64,000 nt of DNA from Paramecium pentaurelia (lineage: Eukaryota; Ciliophora; Oligohymenophorea; Peniculida; Parameciidae), in contig CAJJDO010000026.1 of NCBI GenBank assembly GCA_905183005.1, forward strand, positions 299,717 to 363,716, given 5' to 3'. The notes below the pieces were generated by a model. It saw nothing but the letters and a program-made list of their open reading frames with translations. It was not told the origin of the DNA and did no database searches. A program made the translations under genes and the position numbers. Position 1 is the first letter of the stretch. Every line of letters starts with the position of its first letter. Below are positions 35,985-47,488 of this stretch, one piece after another.

Positions 35985-38900
35985 ATGGATCAAATTGAGC
36001 ATAGAATATAATAATTAAACCCTGATTCCTAAAGTGTAAAGGAAATAATAGATATCTTAACACAATATCATTAAATAACAACAGTATGTATTATTTGGGA
36101 AATACAATTCAATAGAGAGATTCAATACAAAAAGTAGTATTAACCTTAAAATCTTGTTAAGAATACTTTAGCCAATAAAATTACGATCATTATGGGGAAA
36201 TGGATCTTAAGGTTTAGAATATAATAGAAGATGTTCAACGTTTAGAAGTGGTAAAAATGAAGAAGTCTTTTACAAAGAAGATGTCAACAAAGTAACAATT
36301 TAATGATATCTTGTTACTAGATCGATTAGAATATTGTCAAATAAATTGAGAATAGCATTACATTATTTAGAAGCTGATTGGATTAGCAAGAATGATACAT
36401 CTTTCCAATATAAGTGGGCATCAATTAAAATGAAGAATATTTAGCAGTAAAAATGTTTAGTATTTTTAGAATAATGAAGATGGATATGAAAAAGTGGGAT
36501 AAAAAATCACTTGAGTTATTGATTTGTAGGATATGTGAAAAAAAGGTACAAGCATTTGAAATGAAAATACATTGTGAAGAATGTCAGAAAATTGCTGAAG
36601 CAAAGAAACGAATATTAGAATTAAATTTGGAAATGGCCAATCTTTGTGAAGCAGCATATTAAGAAAAAAGAAATGCTTAAGTAAAACAAGCATTAATCAA
36701 GTAAGATTTGATAATAGTTAGTAAAAATAAAAAAGTTTAAAAAAATAATAATAAATTTAGAAGAACACAGACTTTCAATAGTGATGAACAAGAAAATGAA
36801 TAAGAATTAAATAATATCAATAATGCTATGACTATGATTATTAATTATGCTGATAAAATTGTAAATCAATCTAATGATGATCCTAAGTGTAAGAATTATC
36901 TGACTAAATAGAAAATTTGGTAATACTTAATGATCTATCCAATGCAGGCAATTACATTGAAAGTAATGAAGCTAAGACCATTATTACACGTGTTCATAAG
37001 AGTATTCTTGATAGAATGGAATATTTCAAAAAATAAGAAGGTCATCATTAATAATATGATATGACTCTATAACTGTCCAAAATTTAAGCTATGAAAAAAT
37101 CCTTTGCAAAACAAAATTCTCTCTCCTTTCGCTAATCTAAGTTTTCTTAAGTCTCTCAATCTCCAAGAAATAGAGTAGCTGATCCTATAATTGAATAAGA
37201 AGAAGGAGAAAGGTCTAATTAACCAATCATTCCTAGAAGAAGAGAATTTAAAATGAATACATCCATATTTAAGGTTAATGAAGGTTGTGACAGTCCTAGA
37301 ATTTCTAATAAACCATATACAGCAAGTTTTATTAATGATCACACTGATTCTGATAGTGTTAAATAACCATTATCTTTTGATTCTGATGCTGGAGATAATA
37401 AAGTTCCATCAATAAAAGAAGAACTTAATAATAATACTTCATCAGAAGAATCTAGTTTATCTAATCCATCCAATCAACTCAGAAGATAACTATAAATCAA
37501 ATAGAAAAAGAAACGAGTTTCTAATTTCCACTCTCAAGATATTTAATAAGCAAGTACTCCAACATCCTCTTCTTAATAATAAGTTTAAGTAACAAAGAAA
37601 AGCAAATTCAGTAGTAATGCTTCGAATAATAGTCCTCAACTGATCATGGAATAGATTGATCCTGTACACACTGACAAAGGATATCATTCTGATTCAGACA
37701 TGATCAAGACCAATTCTACTGTATCAATTGAGTAGAAGAATGTTGGTATTAAGGATTTTGAATTCATTAAACCATTGGGAAAGGGAGCTTATGGGTGGGT
37801 ATTTTAAGTGAAAAAGAAAGGATCAGGAGATATGTATGCATTAAAGATTATAGATTGTGCTTAAAGAGTATAAATAATATCATTTAATAATAGAATTTAG
37901 AGGCTTTTTTAGAATAATTAAAAGCAGAAAGAAATATATTTGAAATCCTTAATAGTCACTTTGTTGTAAAGGCATATTTTTCATTTGTACATGAACATTA
38001 TTTATGTTTTGTCCAAGAATATATGGTTGGTGGTGATTTGGCTAGTATTTTGAAAGCATACACAGCTTTAGATGAATTTTATGTTAGACATTATATGGCT
38101 GAAATAGTATTGGCTTTGGAATATTTGAGGAATCAAAATATTGTACATAGAGATTTAAAACCAGAAAATATTCTATTAGATTCTTAAGGACATGCAAAAT
38201 TGGCTGATTTTGGATTATCTGAAAAGGGTTTGAATAGTAGATTAAAAATGAAAAGAGAGGGTTAATAGTTACCAGATTGTATCTAGTAATAATTTAATGA
38301 TTCATCAGAATTTTATGAACATATCAAAAAGGCTGAATCAATATTTATTGAATCTAAAAATAGTGGAAATAAAAAGTATTTGTATATATTTTCTAATTTA
38401 GAATAATTGGTACTCCTGATTATATTGCACCTGAAATTATTCAAGGTGTATCAGTAACTAATTATTCAGCAGATTATTGGAGTTTAGGTGTTATTATGTA
38501 TGAAATGTTATGTGGAATTGCACCTTTTAATGATGACACTGTAGAGAAGATATTTGAGAATATTCTCAATTTAAGAATTGAATGGCCTAAATTAGGAGAT
38601 GATGGAGTAGAATGTATTTCATATGATTCCTATGATCTTCTTACACGTCTATTAGAATCAGATTACTAGAAGAGAATTGGTCATATTTCTATTGATGAAA
38701 TTAAATAACACAAATTCTTTAAAGGTTTTTAATTCTATTGTTATTTAATAGGTATTGAATGGAATACATTACTTAATAAACCAGGTGTTATTATTCCTGA
38801 TTTGGATTAATCTTCAAGAGACACTGAAAAAATGGAATAATTCTTAGTTAAATTAACAAAACCAACTAAGGATTAGGAACATAAGAAATTAACATAACAA

Positions 38901-39107
38901 TTAAAGAATTAATTGTAAAATTTAGAACGCATAGACTTATTGAAATAAAGAAGTGTGCAAGAGGCTGAGGAATATATGTATGTTGTTCTATTTACCATTT
39001 CTTTTAGTCAAACGATAGAAAGAGAATAAAGTTATATACAAAAATAGATTGATTAACTTACTTAATTTACTGCAAAGCTTTATTCTTTAAATATGAAAAA
39101 TAAATGA
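35985..39107 (+). CDS. AGC kinase of the Rim15 / IRE / Greatwall group, about 972 aa
   Basis: Eight introns of 20-32 nt leave 973 codons. The N-terminal 170 residues are helical. Near residue 185 lies LICRICEKKVQAFEMKIHCE, a C2HC zinc finger known from plant IRE and yeast Rim15 kinases. After a 330-residue Ser-rich linker comes the kinase domain: DFEFIKPLGKGAYGWVFQV, YALKIID, HRDLKPENILLD, ADFGLSEKGLNS, an insertion of about 60 residues, then GTPDYIAPEIIQG and DYWSLGVIMYEMLCGIAPF, followed by a C-terminal extension. The DFG-to-APE insertion and the zinc finger together are diagnostic. Such kinases link nutrients or mitosis to protein phosphatase 2A through small inhibitors. Confidence 0.88.
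38978..39007 (+). other. 30-nt intron, multiple of three, stop-free
   Basis: GTATGTTGTTC...TTCTTTTAG near the 3' end of the kinase gene. Its inclusion would add ten hydrophobic residues to a charged helix. Composition favours removal, but there is no frame evidence either way. Confidence 0.5.
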
Positions 39108-39138
39108 ATGAATTATATAATATAAGATAACTTGTCAT

Positions 39139-41521
39139 ATGATTAGTTTTCTGTTGTTTTGTATTGTTAATGCAATAGATGTTAGTATTTCAAATATGGA
39201 TAGTGCTATAATAGATATTGTCTGGTGTGGTGCTCATAATTAGTCTAATGATAATGTATTCAATCAATCTCTAACATTTTTTAGATCTTAGTTATGAGTT
39301 CAAAAGGAACAATCTATTTAAGTTAGAATAATGGTGATGATTGGTAGAAATTGGCAGAAGTATTTCATAGAAAAGGATTACTTGTATTATAAGATGAAAA
39401 TGAAAAAGTAGGAGTAGTAAATAAAATATAAAAAAGTCCAATAGACCCATAATTAATTATATTCTTAGGAACAGAATTTGTTAATTGGATATCTCCTGAT
39501 TGTGGATAAACAATAAATGCAATTTATACAGGCAGATAAATGAGGGAATTTCAATTTCATCCTAAGCGTAAAGATTGGATATTAGCATCTTCATGGTCAA
39601 AATGTCAGATGAAATAAAAGGATTGCTTTGTAACTAAGGATCTGATGGTTAGTTAAGATATGGGTTTGAATTGGGAAGTTATTGCTAAATATGTGAATTA
39701 ATATTCATGGGGTTTTAAAAGTCCTAATAATGATGTAATCCCAGAGCAAAGAATAATGATTACTTATGAGCCAAATGGAAAAGGTCATTAATAATTGTCA
39801 GGTTGGAATATGAAGACACATTTATTTTATAGTGATGATTTTATGAAAACAAAAACGATGTTAGTTAATTAAGGCAATAAATTTCAATTAACTCCTAATC
39901 ATATATTTGTAGCTTAAGTTATGAATTCTTCTAATTAAGAAGTAACATTATTAGTATCAGAATCAGATGAATATGAATACAACTTCAGATATGTATAAAT
40001 GCCAGACATACTTAAAGATCATAGTTACACAATAGTTGATTCTTAATATGGAGCCTTTATTAATATTAATCATCTAAAACCCAGTTCGATAATGGGTACA
40101 ACTTATATATCAGATTCAACTGCTTCAAGATATAGAATCTCATTAAATTATACAGTGAGAACTGAAGAAGGATAATGTGATTTCGAGAGAGTATTGGGTT
40201 TGGAGGGAATATATATAGCAAATGTTTATGCATCAGAATAAGCAGAATTATATTAATCTGAAATTGATGAAGATTCTCCAAGAATAAAAGAGAGTGATTT
40301 AAGTAAATTTAAATAAACTAAAATTACTTTTGATAAGGGAAGTAGATGGTAACCATTGACACCACCTGTTGTTGATTCTGAAGGTAAAAAATTATAATGT
40401 GATTCTAAAACATGTTCTTTACATTTGCATTCAGTTTCTACAAAAATGTAATTTGGTCCATTTTATTCTACAAAGAATTCGATTGGATTAATTTTAGGGA
40501 CAGGGAATATTGGAAAATATTTAAGTTATAGACCTGATTAAGTTAATACATATATGTCAAGAGATGGAGGTTTAACATGGTTTGAAATAGCAAAAGGATC
40601 TCATATTTATGAAATAGGGGATCATGGAGGTGTTATAGTATTAGCAAGTGATCAATAAGCTACAAAAGTATTGAAATATTCATGGAATGAAGGATTAACA
40701 TGGGAAGTATTCTAATTTAGTGAATAAGCTATTGAGATTACTAATATCATTACTGAACCTTCTAATATTGGTACTAGATTTATTATTTATGGTACATCTG
40801 ATATGTACATAAATGATGAAAATATTGAATAAGGTAATATTGTTAAAATTGATTTTTCTTAAATTCATGGAAGAGAATGTATTGGAGAAGATTAGCCATC
40901 AAGTGAGAATAGTGATTATGAGTTATGGTCACCTACAGGTAAGATTAATCCAGATTGTTTAATGGGAATGAAAGTAGAATATGTGAGAAAAAAGAGAGAT
41001 GCTAAATGTTTTAATGGTGAAGATTTATAAAGATAACATTCAGTTTAATATTGTTAATGCACTGAAGAAGATTGGGAATGTGATCTTAATTTCCATAGAG
41101 AAAATTAAGATCCAAATGCAAAATGTATTCCATATGAACTTTATGAATAAAATTTCGAGGCTCCTGAAAATTGTGAAGATTATTATGAAGTTACTAGAGG
41201 TTATCGTAGAGTGGCAGGTAATAAATGTTAAGGTGGAGTTGAATATAATCCAGTTAAATTATTATGTCCTGGATTCAAATTTTGGAAATTTAGAAATGTA
41301 AATGTCATTTCATAATCTAGATTTGGGATTTTATGTTAATTTGTATATTTGTTGCCATTATCTATTTTATATATAAGAATAAACATCATTTCTCTAAAAG
41401 AAAAGATCATACAAAGGAATAATAATAATCAGCTAGAACATATGGATAAAAAATGGTTGAAAGGGGATTGGGATATAGAGAATTTGATGAAGATTTAATT
41501 GAAGAGAATCAAAATGTGTGA
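39139..41521 (+). CDS. Sortilin-type VPS10 sorting receptor, 776 aa
   Basis: Two introns (29 and 23 nt). Signal peptide MISFLLFCIVNA. The VPS10 ten-blade propeller is evident from Asp-box-like repeats: YLSQNNGDDWQKL, VSQDMGLNWEVI, MSRDGGLTWFEI, YSWNEGLTWEVF, and the family phrases ILASSWSKC and GVIVLASDQ. A Cys-rich 10CC-like part follows (CQCTEEDWECD, FEAPENCEDYYEVTRG). The transmembrane helix MLICIFVAIIYFIY and a 40-residue tail with acidic REFDEDLIEENQ come last. VPS10 receptors carry cargo from Golgi to endosomes; in Tetrahymena one is needed for mucocyst granules. Here it could sort trichocyst proteins. Confidence 0.93.
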
Positions 41522-41664
41522 ATATATATAATAAATATTGTTATTATAAAATTTAAACATGAAACTATATTTAAATTAATATGTTATTTTTATATATAAT
41601 TCAACTCAAATATTAATAATTAATTGTTAAATATAAAATTATAATTCAAAATTCAAAGGACAAT

Positions 41665-43770
41665 ATGAACGAAAATGAAAATATCCTAGTTTCTGATAAT
41701 AGTTTCAATTAATAAAAGTTTTGTATCACTCCAGCAAAACCTGAAAGGAAAATAAAAGAAAACTATATTTTACAAACTCCAATAACACCTAATGTATAAA
41801 GAACTTTATTCACTAATCATAAAAATCTGTCTGCTTCTAAGTTTATTATTGATGAATAATTGGTTGATTAATAAATTTCTTAAATTGAAGTTGATTAAGC
41901 GGTTGAATTGATCTAAGAAATTTGCTTAAGATTTAATCTCACTTTTTCAAAATTTTCTATTGTTTCTTAAGATGTAATTAGACTCATCTATTTATTTAAA
42001 GAAATTAAAATGATTTGTACATATCCAATAGAAAAATTATACGATTTTTTAAATGTAGTTTAAATGAGATACCCTAACTCTATAAGTTTAGTAGTTTCAT
42101 CATAGAAATTACCAAGCATGTTATAAATCAATGATATATTAGAATTGAGATAGATAAAATAAGGTTTAGTGAATATTACATATTTATAATTATATCGTCG
42201 AGATTCAGATACAATAATGTAAATTTTAAGAAGTCTTAATGTGAAATAGGCATTCTATTTTGATGATGTTGAATAATGTCGATATTTACTTTCTGATAAT
42301 ATTAAATAACATATAGTTTGTAATAGAGGTGTCTTACCTGCCACAAATATTCAAGAATTAAGGAATTATCTCTCTATATAGACATCGTATATAGGACCAA
42401 CTTTAGATATTGGCCATATTTAAAGTGAGTATAAACCAAATTATTAATTAAATAAAGTTATTTTTATGGATTCAGAAAGTTTTTCAAGAATGCTTACAAG
42501 ATTAGAAGAATAAAATTTAGAAAGTGTTGCTTTGAAATTTTAAAATAATAAAAACATCACTAATTTTGAAGATTTTTGTATTAATAATTAAATCACTTGT
42601 AAATATGAAGCTATTTCATCTTCTGCAGAATTGAAAACATAATATGAAGTATTAGTTCACATAGATTAAGTTAACAGTTTGTAAGCTTATTTGAATGATT
42701 GTGCATTTTTAAATAAAGATTGCATAAGTATAGTTTATTTGTCAAAAGAATAATATTTATTAAAAAGAAAATCATTATTTTTTTAATAAACAAGTTTAGA
42801 ATTATTGGAAGCAATTTATAATTAATTATGTACAAATTAAAATAAAGTTAATTTAAATCATATTAAATAATCTTTTATGATTGATAATCCAATGAAATTA
42901 ATGAATATGTTAGAAAAACATTAATTAATTTAAATTGATACAGTAATACCATTGAAATGTTCGGTATCCATAGACACAATGGCAGATACAAATTCTGAAT
43001 AAATCAATTAATTAATAAAATACATAAAATTACATAGTAGAAGAATTATATCTTTGAGAAAAGATGTAAGTACTATAAAACATTTTGAAATAGATCTTGA
43101 AGATGTATCAAAATTTATGAATAAACCAATAATTGAATTGTGTATATAAATTGAATCAAAAAATAAGGTATTTTTAGAACCTGAATTTTATGATTTTTTG
43201 ATTAATTATTAGATTACTGATCATTAATTAAATTATGCAAATAATAAAATGAAGAATTAATTGTTATAATGTTCATAAGACATAACAAAAATTAAATAAT
43301 AATAAATATAAGAATTAGATATATGGTTTTGTCTTGGTTAAATGTTAAAAATATCATCATTATCTAAATGTATAAATTACTATTCAAATTAATAAAAATT
43401 TGCTGAAATTGTTGATAAATATTTTACAGCTGAAAATAAATTAACAGTAGGTGAATTATTTTAACATAATCATATTAAATATATGCCAATCAAAACAATT
43501 GAAGGTTTGAGAGAAAAAACTAAAATAATTACAGACATAAGAAAGATATATTAAAACATTGAAAAAGAGAAAGATCGAAATATTTTACATAAAATACCTA
43601 TAAATAGAAGAGTACATTATGAATTAATGAAATAATATCTATCATATGATTTAGATTAACTCTCAGATTTAGTTAATTATTATATTGATTAATAAAATAA
43701 GCAAACATAAAGATATAGAGTAAAGGGATGGTTATTAGATTTGCCAATTAAAAAAGTAAAGTTTTCATGA
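41665..43770 (+). CDS. Large intronless unknown protein, 701 aa
   Basis: 702 codons without an intron, unusual for this window. Starts MNENENILVSDNSFNQQK. Segments with conserved look: RFNLTFSKFSIVSQDVIRLI, VVSSQKLPSMLQINDIL, IMQILRSLNVKQAFYFDDVE, IGPTLDIGHIQSEYKPNY, and a closing YRVKGWLLDLPIKKVKF. It is Ile/Leu/Asn/Gln-rich with alternating strands and helices and neither membrane segments nor a signal. I do not recognise it. An abraded nucleic-acid enzyme is conceivable but unsupported. Confidence 0.7.
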
Positions 43771-43815
43771 TATAATCATTATTTCTTTTATATATATATA
43801 TATTTATTTTTAATA

Positions 43816-44150
43816 ATGTCAAAGAATGTTAAACAGTTACTTTAAGATCCAAATTATACAGTACCATTAGAGGTAATCAAAAGAGAACTAAGTAAAGTAC
43901 CTGGAGGAGATGATGTAAAATATTAGATTTTAATTTTAGAAATATAAAGAGATTCAATAAACATTATTGCCTTTATTAATGGATGGAATAGAAGAATTAT
44001 CAAAAGAATTAGAGACTATGATATAGAATCCTGAAAAGATTGATCCTGAAGAAAGAGAACGTTTTAATCCTTGCATTTATTTAGGGTATATCAAATGAAC
44101 TATGTTTTTATAGATAATATTTAATGAGAAACAATCCAAAGTAGTATTGA
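43816..44150 (+). CDS. Small helical protein with NPxxYLGQYLMRNNP end, 93 aa
   Basis: Two introns (25 and 28 nt) give 94 codons. Starts MSKNVKQLLQDPNYTVPLEV, then a helix ELSKELETMIQNPEKIDPEE and the C-terminal NPCIYLGQYLMRNNPK. The ending resembles the short dimerisation helix of Dpy-30/RIIa-like proteins of flagellar complexes (NPLxxLAxYLxRNNP). The similarity is to a short motif only. The frame across both splices is good. Confidence 0.6.
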
Positions 44151-44189
44151 TTAAAATAATAATATATTAATTAAAATATTTAATTTTAT

Positions 44190-44418
44190 ATGATTAGAAG
44201 AATCTTTTGGAATGTAAAGAATTCATTTTTTGGAGCAGGAATGCTTATTTTGATTCCAGTTCAATTCATGTATTTCCCAGTTTTACTTGGAGTCCCAACA
44301 TATGCAGCAACTGTATTATAATCTGGTAATAATTAATCTTAAAATAGGTCTAACATATTATGATGAATATGATGGAGATGTCAATGAAGGAAATTATTAT
44401 AAAACCAAGAGTGCATGA
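44190..44418 (+). CDS. Small membrane protein, 68 aa
   Basis: One 22-nt intron. MIRRIFWNVKNSFFGAGMLI is followed by one or two hydrophobic helices (LIPVQFMYFPVLLGVPTYAA) and a polar tail rich in Tyr/Asp. The basic start and small size would suit a mitochondrial inner-membrane subunit, but there is no family match; this is only a guess. Confidence 0.6.
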
Positions 44419-44662
44419 TCATTATAAATCATATATTAAGCATAATTTATATCATTTTATATAATTAATCTCATTAAATATATATTTAATAAATAAGTCT
44501 ATTTTGTAAGTAATCATTTCACAATTCATTAGGATTAATCAAATTTAATTATATTTTATAAATACTTATTCATAAATGAATGATATAAAATTATACTTCA
44601 AATATATAAAAATAACATTTATTTAATATATATATATAATATATAATTTTAGATTGTTAAAT

Positions 44663-45348
44663 TCATTTGTAAACCTTATTAGATGTGTTTTTAAGTACTT
44701 TCCCTATATTCTATTATAAAGTTATAAGTTCTTATAAATATGCACTACTTAATTAAGTGGCTTCTGCTTATTAAACATCTTGAAGATGGTTTGAAATTCT
44801 TATAATTTCTGCAAGTGTTGCTCTTTCTGTTACTACCTTATTCCTTTTTATATCAAGTATATCTGTTATAGGTTTAGATGAAGAATATTATTCTTTTTTT
44901 GATGATTAAACTTTGACCTTATCCTTATTTATTGCAGAACCAAATGCACTTTAATAATTATTCTTTATTTAAATATCATCTAATGGATGATATTATTTCT
45001 GACTCGGAGAGTAAATTGCACGAGTCAAACCCATTTTAATTGGAGATTCTTATTTTGGAAATTTATTATCCATTAGATTTTTTAAATGTGTAGCAGATTA
45101 TCTATGTGATAAAGGTTAATTAGAATTCTTTTCTTCTTGATTCTTAAAATTATAAAGTAATTCGCTTTTTTATATAAACTTTTAATTCTCAAATCCTTAG
45201 ACTTTTGAATAAACCTTATCTCTTATTCCCTTTTTAACATCATTCCAATTTTAGGAATCACTACTGCTAATTGGAATAGTAAATTAGGATGGTGAGTTTT
45301 ATAGCTAATGTTTATGAATACATTTACAGTTGTTTAAGAATATTTCAT
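44663..45348 (-). CDS. Unknown Ser/Gln-rich protein, 220 aa
   Basis: A 23-nt intron at 45305-45327 joins the start MKYSQTT to LQNSPSQFTIPISSSDSQ. The middle is polar with SPIKMGLTRAIYSPSQKQYH; the C-terminal 70 residues form a helix starting VVTERATLAEIIRISNHLQD and ending LQQNIGKVLKNTSNKVYK. No family recognised. Confidence 0.6.
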
Positions 45349-45801
45349 TAACAGTTAAAAAATATTTTTTATTATATTTAATAATTTTAAATTATTCATC
45401 GTTTTTCAAAATTATCTAAATATAATAAATCTAATACAATTAACTTAATATATGTATTATCACTTTTGATTAAGTAACAATTGTATTGATTAAACATTAA
45501 ATGATAAATAATATAAATTATAATAAACAGTAGATTTTTAATAATTTTATATTAATCAATTTAAGAATCAGAAATTATGTTAGTACTTCTATGATTATAT
45601 AATTAATTGTTGATCATATTTTTTAATTTAATGGATTTTAATTAGAATTCTATTAAGTTTGGTGATGTTTAAAGAGATTTGAGAAATTGGTTGAAAATAT
45701 TTAATTAGTTTTTATAAAATTGTTATCTAATATTTTGGATAGTTAATCTTTTTTACTTTTGGATAGTGATATTTTGAATATAAAAACTTTTAAGATAATT
45801 A
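45349..45801. other. Gene-free divergent spacer
   Basis: About 450 bases, AT-rich, with nothing I can support. Confidence 0.55.
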
Positions 45802-46590
45802 ATGTAAGAGGAATAATCTAAAAAAGTAGATCCTATGGATGCTTTTAGAAAAAAAGAAGATTATAGAGAGGCATGTCAAAAATTAGATGGTTTGCATTCT
45901 TAAAATAAAGAAAATGATGAAACAAAATATTTGATGCTATTTAAGAAATAAGAAACATCCAAAAAAGATTTGTGTGTAATAATTAGAGTATATAATGGAA
46001 ATATGTTATGGATGTAAAAAATAGATAGAGCAGCATTAGATGAAATGATTTAAAAAACAGATATCAAAGGAACCTATTCATCTTTTTGTGAATTAATCAG
46101 ATTTGCAATTAGTGAAAATTCTTATGATTTTGTTCAATTTGAAAGTCAATTAGATATAGTTCTATACTTCTCTCTCCAAAGACATGTTTAACTAAAAGGA
46201 TAAATACCTTTAGATTAAGGACTCCCAATAACAAATGATGAAGATACAAGAAAAATATAATTTTAATTTGTTTGTGATTTAGTAGATGTTTTAAAAGCAA
46301 CTTAATTATAATTTACAAAAGAAATTGAAGTTAATACAACTAGAAAGAAAAAAAATGAATAAATGATAGATGTTGAATAACCACCTCTTCAAAAGCCTCC
46401 TCCTCCGCCTAAGAAAAACTTACTTGCTATTGGCTAAGAGATTTTGACTACACCAGAAGTATTGTTACCAAGAAAAGGTCCTTATGGAATACCCTTTTAT
46501 GGTAATCAATACGTATAATTTCCTTCAAATGCTGACTTAATCAATCCAAACAAAAAAAAGAGAAAACCTAATGGGGGAAAAATTGATTGA
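45802..46590 (+). CDS. Unknown protein, possibly XRCC4-superfamily fold, 262 aa
   Basis: Intronless, 263 codons. The first 30 residues are charged helix. Residues 45-140 alternate short strands and helices (DLCVIIRVYNGNMLWMQKID, SFCELIRFAIS, YDFVQFESQLDIVLYFSLQ). A helix DVLKATQLQFTKEIE follows, then Lys-rich NTTRKKKNE, a proline run (LQKPPPPPKKN) and a basic end NKKKRKPNGGKID. Head, helix and basic C-terminal peptide recall XRCC4/XLF/PAXX proteins, which act in end joining, a process essential for Paramecium genome rearrangement. The resemblance is in layout only; treat the function as unknown. Confidence 0.5.
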
Positions 46591-47450
46591 AATTTTATAT
46601 ATATTTATACAAATTATTAATAAATTATATCATTTCCTAATTATTTCTATGTTATATTTATTATTATAAGTATGACAATATAATGATTTCAATATTAAAG
46701 ATATATTTACAATATAAACATTTAATTAACATGAATGATCAATCCTTATAAACTTGAAGATTTATTAGTTAAAGAATTAAAAAATAGAAATACTAACAAA
46801 AGATACAAATTATATAGATATAAATAATTTAAATTTTACAAAATCATAAATATATTGATATACAGAAAAGAAATAATATTCAATATTAATAATAGTCTTT
46901 AGGATCCATACAAACTATATTCATAGATAAATTATATCTAAATATTCTTTACAATAAATTGAAAATTGATATTAACTCTGATTAATTTTATTATTTTTAA
47001 TTAACAATCGTAAGGCTTTTCTATCTAATTCAATATTAAATAAGGTATTTTTGAGGTTCTTTCTAGATATAGAGTAATAAATAATGAATACTTGTCACAT
47101 TTATATATATACAATGGCATAATTTATAAATTTTAAACCAACAATCATCTATTATATTGTTATCAAAGTTTTTTATAGTAGGTATCCATATATATTTCAT
47201 AATAAGATTGTTTAAATCATAGAAAATGGTGATATTATATTATTTTCTAATTAATAATGAATATTGTATTTAAATATTGATACAAATATAGAAGTTTCAA
47301 TGAGTCAAATTCAATAAAACAACGATTAAGATCAAGATAAATTGAATTGTAATCATTGCTATTACATATGGTTTAGTTGTAGCTAAAAGAGGATAATGAT
47401 CATCATCTGTCATAGAGATTTTTATTTATATTAATTTATTATTAAGCCCT
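46591..47450. other. Longest gene-free stretch of the window
   Basis: About 860 bases of very AT-rich DNA. Only tiny frames occur with the ciliate code. No repeat unit, RNA gene or terminator-like structure is evident. Confidence 0.55.
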
Positions 47451-47451
47451 T

Positions 47452-47460
47452 TACCCGTTT
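47452..47460 (+). promoter_or_regulatory. TACCCGTTT element before second trichocyst gene
   Basis: The same nonamer as at 7446-7454 and 7475-7483, here 28 bases before the ATG and on the coding strand, followed by TTATGG. The shared word at two paralogous genes suggests a transcription-factor site or initiator; function is inferred. Confidence 0.45.
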
Positions 47461-47488
47461 TTATGGAAATATTATTAATTTTATTGAC

